A program made the position numbers and the translations under genes. A stretch of DNA of 64,000 bases from Paramarasmius palmivorus. Lineage: Eukaryota > Basidiomycota > Agaricomycetes > Agaricales > Marasmiaceae. The notes under the pieces were generated by a model that worked only from the letters and a program-made list of their open reading frames with translations, was not told where the DNA came from and made no database searches. Within the stretch, counting starts at the first letter, position 1. Every line of letters begins with the position of its first letter. The stretch lies in contig JAYKXP010000166.1 in assembly GCA_037176845.1 (NCBI GenBank), positions 29,841 to 93,840 on the forward strand, written 5' to 3'. Positions 58,101-64,000 of the stretch are shown here, one piece after another.

Positions 58101-59509
58101 ATAGGGGTGATGAATGAACCATGGATGATGTACAGGTTCGACTCAGTGAGTGTGCCCTCAAACGTGTCAACCCCACTTGAATCGGAGAATACTAACTTTC
58201 CCTTCCCAAGTTTCATAGACCATCCACGACGGTCAAGCAAACCCAACAAAATCAGGTTGCATGCAATCTCCGGTGCATGAAGCGCCTCGCGGAATGTTAG
58301 TGTATGGGCGGCTCCCTTGTACACCACTTGGACCTCGACATTGCCCTGGCCAACAATAGGAAAACTGACCCCTTGTTTCGATGAAGATCCAATACTCTCG
58401 TGTCCCAGCGTTTCATACGTCTTGAATACACCTCTGGAGTTGAAGAAGTGACGGGAAGCGCCACTATCTCCGATTGTACGTGAGGCGGACTTCGGGTTGC
58501 TTGCAGATGGAGTAATTGCAACCAGGACTTTGGCGCTCATCGTGTACACTCGTCCAGACACCACTGGTCCAGTTGGGGTAGATGACGTGGTCGCCAGATT
58601 TGCGTCGGCAATCGGTGTGTCTTTCTTGCCTTTCCACCAAGGCGGGTATTGACCCTGTTTTCCACCACCCAACTTCCAGCAGTTGTCGATAGTGTGACCC
58701 TTTCCGTTGCAGTTGGGGTTTGAGCACTTGAGGTCTGGGTTGTTTGGACCCTTATGGACAGGACCTTTTGCAAGGAGAGCGCGTAGCTGGGTAACTTCAG
58801 CTTCAAGCGCGGAGACGTGGTCGACTGGAGCAGGGGCGTGGGATGAAGTATTCCCAGTGCGGTGGAGCCAATATTCTTGGAGTTGAGTAACGATCATATT
58901 GAAGCTCTTCTCCATCATGAGGGATCCAGTGATTACCAGCCATTCAGGAGTTCAAGGCAAGGAATCAAGGAAGATGGTACAGAACTGTTCATCGGAGATG
59001 ACAGCACCAGCGTCAACGACTGCCTTCCAGAGTAGCCTCATCTTTTCCACATATCCTCCATCCCCAGTGAATTTGCCTTCAACATATTGGCAGGTGCGTA
59101 GGTCATCCTCCTTCCTCTGCCTTGCCAGGATGCTAACCGCGAGGAACTCCTTCTCCATATAGGTCCATAGCTCGTGTGATGTTTTCCCCAAGGGGATCCC
59201 AAGACCAGTGGGATTTTTGATGTTGTTCCAGATGGTCAGGTACGCGACCGATTCGCGGAGGTTGTACTCCAGGGAGCTCGGAAACAGGTCATTGATAGCA
59301 GTTGGGGCAGTTGGAGTATAAGGAAGAGGTGATGGGTATCCATGAGGAGCGGGTACCTGAACCTTTCCAGTCCAGTATAGGTCAAGACCTTTTATGTGTC
59401 CCATAGGGATCATGATGTCCTTCCATGTAACATAGTTCTCACCATCAAAGTGTTGTTCTTCGGGAAGGGTCTGAATAGTTGTATAATTCGAAGGCATAGA
59501 GTTCGACAT
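55131..59509 (-). pseudogene. Copia-C Gag-Pol polyprotein with in-frame stops
   Basis: From ATG 59509: Gag (HFDGENYVTWKDIMIPMGHI) to TGA 58952-58954; a zinc knuckle C-SNPN-C-NGKG-H-TIDN-C; protease IGDSGASRHF; GAG-pre-integrase LWHRRTGHFANDRI..CEVCILANLKH; integrase AIDIFGP, RVRTDNAREF and MAERAIG; TAA 57113-57115 and two stops near 56925 in the hinge; RT with LVAQGFTQ, TGA 56447-56449, GDFTGAYLNAKPQGINYL, TGA 56330-56332, and TYTDDVLG (YTDD); RNase H with YSDASHT, STAEAES and NVDNTSA; then a one-base frame shift near 55300 and TGA 55266-55268 in WI-stop-DMV before KYVASAENLADLFTKSL. Catalytic residues are retained. Confidence 0.92.
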
Positions 59510-59612
59510 GGTGCCTGGTGTATAGCACGATAGTAAGATGCCAAAATAGGATGAGCCGTAGTTTCGATAATGGTAATGATGTGTCCGTGATTATCCATTT
59601 GCAGTGTTTAGA

Positions 59613-59629
59613 GCGCGGGGCCCATAACC
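59613..59629 (-). promoter_or_regulatory. Copia-C primer-binding site (initiator tRNA-Met anticodon arm)
   Basis: In element orientation GGTTATGGGCCCCGCGC directly follows the 5' LTR. The first 14 bases are identical to the sites of copia-A and copia-B. The 17-base version would also pair with bases 5' of the anticodon stem. Confidence 0.85.
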
Positions 59630-60106
59630 TGTCAAAGATAGAGTACAAATAAGTATATGAGTACTCAGACGGACACACGTAAAGTGGGAACGGCTGTATT
59701 GGGACAAACTACAGTACCTGTCAAAGATAGAGTACGAATAAGTATATGAGTACTGTAGTAAATAGTCAGTAATGTATCTATGAAGGATTTAGAATAAGTA
59801 TATGAGTACTGTAGTAAATAGTCAGCAATGTATCTATGAAGGATTTAGAATAGAACATACCTCAGATGGACACACGTAAAGTGGGAACGGCTGAGGTATG
59901 AAGGTTTTGGGTACCAAACTATATGTGAAGGGTAAAGTCTAATCAAATGAAGTACGGAACAACGGAACTACGGAGGATGAGTCAAGGGATAAAAGATGAG
60001 GGAAGGAAAAATGTTAAGTACGAAGGTGCGTAGCAACTATGATCGGAGAGGCGTCGGGTTGAACCGTCCGATGGTATCTGTAGGGATTCAATGTTTCTCC
60101 TCAACA
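59630..60106 (-). repeat. Copia-C 5' LTR (477 bp) with 56-bp tandem duplication
   Basis: Matches the 3' LTR except for an added 56-bp unit (about 59793-59848, a second AATAAGTATATGAGTACTGT..GGATTTAG) and three substitutions, all at CpG sites (CGAATA/CAAATA, AACGGC/AACAGC, TCGGAG/TCAGAG). Confidence 0.95.
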
Positions 60107-60111
60107 AGTTG

Positions 60112-60749
60112 TATTGGCAGAGAGAATCAAGTATCTGGCTTGTGATCTGTAGCTCTAAGCATTGGTTGCATTGTGTTTCTGTGTAGAGATTAGACCTCGG
60201 ACTAGCTTTTATAAGCTTCAGTGACGTAGAGAGGCCCAGATTGACCATTTGGAGAGTCAGTTGTATTTCTGCTTGTGCACAGTTCATTGATTTGATTCTA
60301 TCAGGATCAGTACACTTGAGGCAGTATTGGTTGAACTTGAGGTCGCTACCTATAGCACTTGGGACTGTTTTCTACCCTATTATAAGCATTCGTAACCTCT
60401 AGTTGCCCCTAATATAAGGTGTATCTCAATTTCTTTTGAAGTAACAAAGAGCGTATCATCACTCTCAGATCTATAGTTTGTGTACTATTCTAAGTACAGC
60501 AACTCTGATCATGTCGAACCACACTTGCACAACTAGTCACCACTAGTGTGCTGCTGTTCATAACCAGCATCTATTGAATCTTTGTATTTGTGGTCTATTA
60601 CTAGGCTTCTGCTGTGTCCTACAGTTCTATTAGTGACCTAAAGTCGCAGAGCCCACCACTTATACTTAGGTTGTTTGTGATGCATTACTGTATTCCATGT
60701 TTCCCAACTCAAACCCTTTGTCCCATCCAAAATACACAATTGCACTCTA
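60112..60749. other. Unassigned flank of copia-C
   Basis: No gene recognised. May be non-coding sequence of the gypsy element whose chromodomain follows. Confidence 0.3.
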
Positions 60750-60988
60750 CCTCCTCCGCCTCTGATCGAGATTGACAATGAAGGTGACCTGCACTACAAA
60801 GTTGCTGAGATTTTAGACTCGAAGTTGGACAGAAGGTATAAGTGTTGCCTCCGGTATCTTGTATGATGGGCAGACTACAAAGGTACTGACGAAGAATTCA
60901 AATGGATCTCTGCTGAAGACCTTGACCCGGGTGAAGCCATCAACAACTTCCACTCCAAGCCCAGCAATTTTACAAAGCCGGGTCTGCT
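60750..60988 (+). pseudogene. Chromodomain end of a Ty3/gypsy (chromovirus) integrase
   Basis: Reads PPPPLIEIDNEGDLHYKVAEILDSK (given here in parts: LHYKVAEILDSKLDRRYKC, then LRYLV-stop-WADYKGTDEEFKW, ISAEDLDPGEAINNFH). This is the canonical chromodomain that closes fungal chromovirus integrases: Y-V--IL-SK-----Y-V-W-GY----TWE--E-L--A---F---P. The stop TGA (60864-60866) sits where K or R precedes the conserved Trp. No integrase core is found upstream, so only the tail survives. Confidence 0.85.
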
Positions 60989-61214
60989 CAAACAACACGT
61001 CCCTATCCTTCAAGCCCTCTTCAGCTATGTAACAGCTGTAAGCTCTTCTTGATTTCTTGATTGTTCATTATACTATACCCTCACATAAGTATTTATTTCT
61101 ATTCTTATTCTCTCACATTTGTTTGGACAAAGATACTTGTAGATTTTGTATGTACAATACTGCCTATGATGTGCTACAAGAAGGACAAGAAAGGATGGCC
61201 GGTGTTCGCACAAG

Positions 61215-61990
61215 CTACTGTGCCCTCTTTCCCTTCTGGCTCTGAGTTCTCCTCAGCTGAGGCATTTTCTCTTCCTCACTTTCTTCTTCGTCTTCCTCTT
61301 CACTCTCTTCCTCTTCACTGTCTTCTTCCTCGCTTTCTTCAGCCTTTTCCTTTCCTTTACCCTTTCCCTTATCCTCCAGCTCCTCTTTGAACAAAGCCGC
61401 TGCTGCATTTTCCTTCTCCTTCTCCTGCAACTTCTTGGCCGTCTCTTTGTCGGCCTTGATATCTGCCAACCACTTCTTTACTTGCTTATCGTCCACCTCC
61501 TCATACACAATCCTAAACTGCTTCTACACTAGCAGTTGTATGTCTCTCCTCATACGAGACCACCAACTGATTGTTCTCCTTCTCCACTGCCTGACGCTTT
61601 GCCATCCAATCCTTCATCGGCTCCCTGGCTCCGTGTTCAGGCAGGTCAATCAGTGTTGGCTCTTCAACAGGCAGAGGAAGGGCTAACGGTCAAAAAGGGG
61701 TGCAGAGAGCCTTCAAGACATAGTTTTCCTTAAATGTGCGGAGGTGCCAAGGATATTGTCAGCCTTCGAGATCGAGCGGAAGGGGGATGAGTTTTTCATA
61801 GTCTTTGACTGAGGTGAATTCCGAGTATTTATCCAGCACATACTTATGGGGGAGAAATTGCATCCAGAATGGCTGATAAAAGTCATAGGCCAGAATGACG
61901 AAACAAAGGAAATTACCCCACAGGATGGAGAAATTAATCAGGAAAATGGAACAGAGCAGACATTGGCACACAAGGAGAACAAGACAGATA
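61215..61990 (-). pseudogene. Acidic/Lys-rich protein remnant, family unknown
   Basis: The minus strand from about 61990 reads AYDFYQPFWMQFLPHKYVLD, YSEFTSVKDYEKLIPLPLD, EG-stop-QYPWHLRTF, LPLPVEEPTLIDLPEHG, WMAKRQAVEKENNQLVVSYE, two stops, then 61508-61215: EEVDDKQVKKWLADIKADKE followed by Lys/Glu repeats and a Glu/Ser-rich end (SEEEDSEEEE type). The consistent reading through a few stops shows a real former gene. It may be a gypsy Gag-like or host nuclear protein. I do not recognise it. Confidence 0.45.
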
Positions 61991-62331
61991 CAGAAAGTCT
62001 TGAACCATTGCAGATCACACTCGTTGAGGGGGAGTACAAAAACTCAATCAACAACAATTCAGAACAAGTTGCCAAGATGGATCTCAATGCAGGAAATAGC
62101 TCAAAGAAGGAAGAACAAGTTGGACCTAATCAACTTGAAAACGTCAAACCAACAGGAGAATATTTAGGAATGGTCAAAGAAGCGGAAGTGGAACCACCAT
62201 ATCACCAATACTACCACCAACAGAAGATTAAACACCAAGATCAGCAGAACACAGAACATCGCCACCAGATCACACATAGAAATCACCAAACAGAACACGC
62301 ATACAAAGAATTAGAGTCAAACCCCAGATAA
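61846..62331 (+). other. Hydrophilic plus-strand open frame, doubtful gene
   Basis: 161 codons rich in Gln, Asn, Glu and His (for example HRHQITHRNHQTEH). The first part overlaps the minus-strand remnant, so its start is doubtful. It ends 10-20 bp before a purine tract and possible LTR, so it could be the 3' coding end of a retroelement. Confidence 0.3.
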
Positions 62332-62361
62332 TTCCATGATCCAAGGTTTGAGAGGGAGTAT

Positions 62362-62729
62362 TGGAATTCTAAATTTAGATATTACTAGACAAGTCATTTT
62401 CACTTTATTCCACCTATGCTACAGTTACTAAGAAAGCAGATATACATAGAGCAGTTGCTTTGACCCGCTTGTACCACCATTTACTGACAGTTACTGACAC
62501 TGACTGTGCAGTTATTTCTAGTTCACTTAGTATCTATTCTCGTACCTTTAGGATTATCTTTTACCCTCTACTCTTGTATAAAAGCTAGACAGAAAACCCT
62601 ACATACAAAAAATTTGAATCACATAGACTTGGTTTACACTTTCATCTCAAGCCCTCTGGTCATCAGCTATTGTTTATTCATGCTATCTGTGCTATCACTG
62701 CTAACAGAGTTCAATCTAAAACTCTGACA
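62362..62729 (+). repeat. Possible LTR preceded by a purine tract
   Basis: After GAGAGGGAGTA the sequence TGGAATTCTAAATT starts a 368-bp block ending CTCTGACA, with a TATA-like TTGTATAAAAG at about 62574. This is the layout of a 3' LTR, but I found no partner LTR in the window and no TSD can be tested. Confidence 0.4.
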
Positions 62730-62769
62730 TGTCATTTAGAAGTTAGTGGAACATAGAATTTATCATAGC

Positions 62770-63200
62770 TCATACCTTTGCCAACTTGGTGTCCCAAGTG
62801 TCTCCATTCACTGCAACTGCTTGAATACTGAGCTTGGTGAAACATTCAGCCTGTAAATATGATGAGACTATGAAAGTAAAAATACCAGCAGAAAGATATA
62901 CCTGTTCACTTTGTAGTATTTTTAATGGTGATATAATAATTGCAATTTTGTTTTGGTTACAAGGTAGAAGAAGGGGAATGGTGAAGGGAACTGTCTTTCT
63001 GGAGCCAGTTCCTGCTATCACCAGGCAATCTTGCTTTAAAAAAAGTGCCTCAGCAACATCAAGCTGCTATTGATGTGCAGTATGTCCACTTTGTGCTTGA
63101 TACAACTCTAAAAGTTCATTCTGGGTAGTCTCCAAGTTATAGCCTATGTTCTGAACAACATCCTCATGAGCACGTTGGAGGAGCTGCTGAGAGCACCAGG
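62770..63200 (-). pseudogene. RecQ-like DEAD/H helicase fragment with broken Walker A
   Basis: The minus strand reads HTAHQ-stop-QLDVAEALFLKQDCLVIAG, then TGSRKTVPFTIPLLL, NKIAIIISPLKILQSEQ, a GTATATC..TTACAG intron, and AECFTKLSIQAVAVNGDTWD, then a GTATGAG donor. This is helicase motif Q, I and Ia of the RecQ-like family multiplied in basidiomycete genomes. Walker A should end G-x-G-K-T; here GSRKT has Arg for the Gly before Lys (GGA to AGA), so ATP binding should fail. An upstream piece reads LQRAHEDVVQNIGYNLETTQ. Confidence 0.75.
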
Positions 63201-63299
63201 CTAAATGGTCATGCCATGATTGATTGGTGCCATGGAACATTCAGTCAACCAAATTGGAGATAGAAGTGAGACAATAGTGAAAAGCAAAATTTGCCATTA

Positions 63300-63649
63300 C
63301 CATAGCAGCACTTGGGTTATCTTATCTGTCATACTCAGGCCTAAGGGAGGGATACCCAGTAAAACTGCACCAGACCTTCTGGTGTGTCCATGCACTTCAA
63401 TGACAAAAATTTTATGCCTTTCATTAAACACAAGAAATTATCTATATATAGTAACAGCATGACTGTCTGTTCAAGACTACACATAGCACAACATCCATCA
63501 GTTGTACTCAACACATCCTGAACAATAGCATCAGGAAATATCCCTTCACCATGTATCATCAACTTGAGCTGCAGACCAAAATCAAAAACCAACCACTGAT
63601 TTGAACAGAATCTAGAATTGCTTATAGTCAAATTAGGAGGCATCCCCAT
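63300..63649 (-). pseudogene. Upstream part of the helicase-linked gene, family unknown
   Basis: Open from 63649 to 63341 on the minus strand (LVFDFGLQLKLMIHGEGIFP, CMDTPEGLVQFYW). Part is shared in reverse with 49880-49990. Its position just upstream of the helicase fragment suggests one former gene. I cannot name the domain. Confidence 0.4.
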
Positions 63650-64000
63650 AGGATATTGGGTAAAGTTTTCCAGCAGAACCTGTACAGATCCACCTTCAAA
63701 AGCTCAAGTTGTTAGCTTGCTGCCAGTCAAACCAGACTTTGTCAACCATCTGTATGGGATTCTATAAGTGACACTGGAGGAGAGATTACAATTGACTTGC
63801 AGCATGATGCATCCAGAACATCAGCTCTAGTACACAAAAAAGCCTCAATTCAGATGGGCCATCTTCAAAGGTGAGTAAGGTTACTCGCCTTTAGCAGAGA
63901 ACATAGGGCTCCCATTGACACAATCCAAAGGAGCATTTTTGGGACATTGTCCTGCTAGGTCTCTGTGTTCAAGTACGTCAATATACACAGAACACATACA
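63650..64000. other. Unassigned right edge
   Basis: Nothing recognised. It may carry further exons of the helicase-linked gene. Confidence 0.3.

Larger units (their letters stand above)
54696..60106 (-). mobile_element. Copia-C retrotransposon, full length but with stops, TSD AGTTG
   Basis: 5411 bp on the minus strand: 5' LTR 59630-60106, 3' LTR 54696-55116, TSD AGTTG (54691-54695, 60107-60111). The LTRs differ by a 56-bp duplication in the 5' LTR and only three substitutions otherwise. The coding region holds all copia domains in order but several in-frame stops and a frame shift. Confidence 0.95.

Noticed and set aside
1..64000. CRISPR arrays, operons and bacterial signals
   Set aside because: Introns, LTR retrotransposons and eukaryotic transposon families throughout. 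No regular short repeat-spacer arrays seen.

Overview
This window looks like nuclear DNA of a filamentous basidiomycete fungus, most likely an Agaricomycete. The evidence is the mix of mobile-element families (copia, chromodomain gypsy, two-gene Harbinger, hAT with BED finger, pogo/DDE_1, a Plavaka-like fragment), the many short GT..AG introns with typical fungal branch points, and remnants of basidiomycete-type helicase and DUF6698-like genes. I recognise no intact host gene, rRNA or tRNA. The window is a transposon island built by nested insertions, and most boundaries can be placed exactly from target-site duplications (TSDs).

Layout. 1-14.9 kb: an LTR-like repeat (R1), a decayed pogo transposase on the minus strand, a decayed copia-A deletion derivative (minus), a region with diverged repeated modules (9.4-12.8 kb), and a copia-A fragment (plus) carrying a same-family solo LTR. 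14.87-18.44 kb: Harbinger-1, with 92/93-bp inverted repeats, TSD CCA and two apparently intact spliced genes facing each other tail to tail. 18.4-28.0 kb: a solo LTR, fragments of R1, a C2H2-finger gene, a DUF6698-like gene and copia-D. 28.05-33.44 kb: full-length copia-A with identical LTRs, TSD AGGTG and a 1403-residue open Gag-Pol; it is the best candidate for an active element. 33.6-38.2 kb: a Plavaka-like fragment, then a 0.6-kb tandem duplication interrupted by a 663-bp inverted element (X) and by a solo LTR of another family, then R1 again. 38.89-48.62 kb: copia-B, split by a 3564-bp hAT element. 50.49-53.53 kb: Harbinger-2, inserted in an R1 copy whose empty site is also in the window. 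54.70-60.11 kb: copia-C (minus). 60.7-64 kb: a gypsy chromodomain remnant, an acidic gene remnant, a possible LTR and a decayed RecQ-like helicase.

Three themes link the parts. (1) In-frame stops in at least six unrelated elements are mostly TGA, often where the family has arginine, so CGA to TGA; the oldest copia-A LTR has lost the CpG cluster that young copies keep. This points to CpG methylation and deamination, or a RIP-like process. (2) Copia-A, -B and -C differ in sequence but share one primer-binding site, complementary to the anticodon arm of initiator tRNA-Met (half-tRNA priming as in Drosophila copia and yeast Ty5). (3) The nesting gives a relative chronology: copia-A and Harbinger-1 look youngest, copia-B and Harbinger-2 are dead, and pogo, Plavaka, copia-D and the helicase are oldest.
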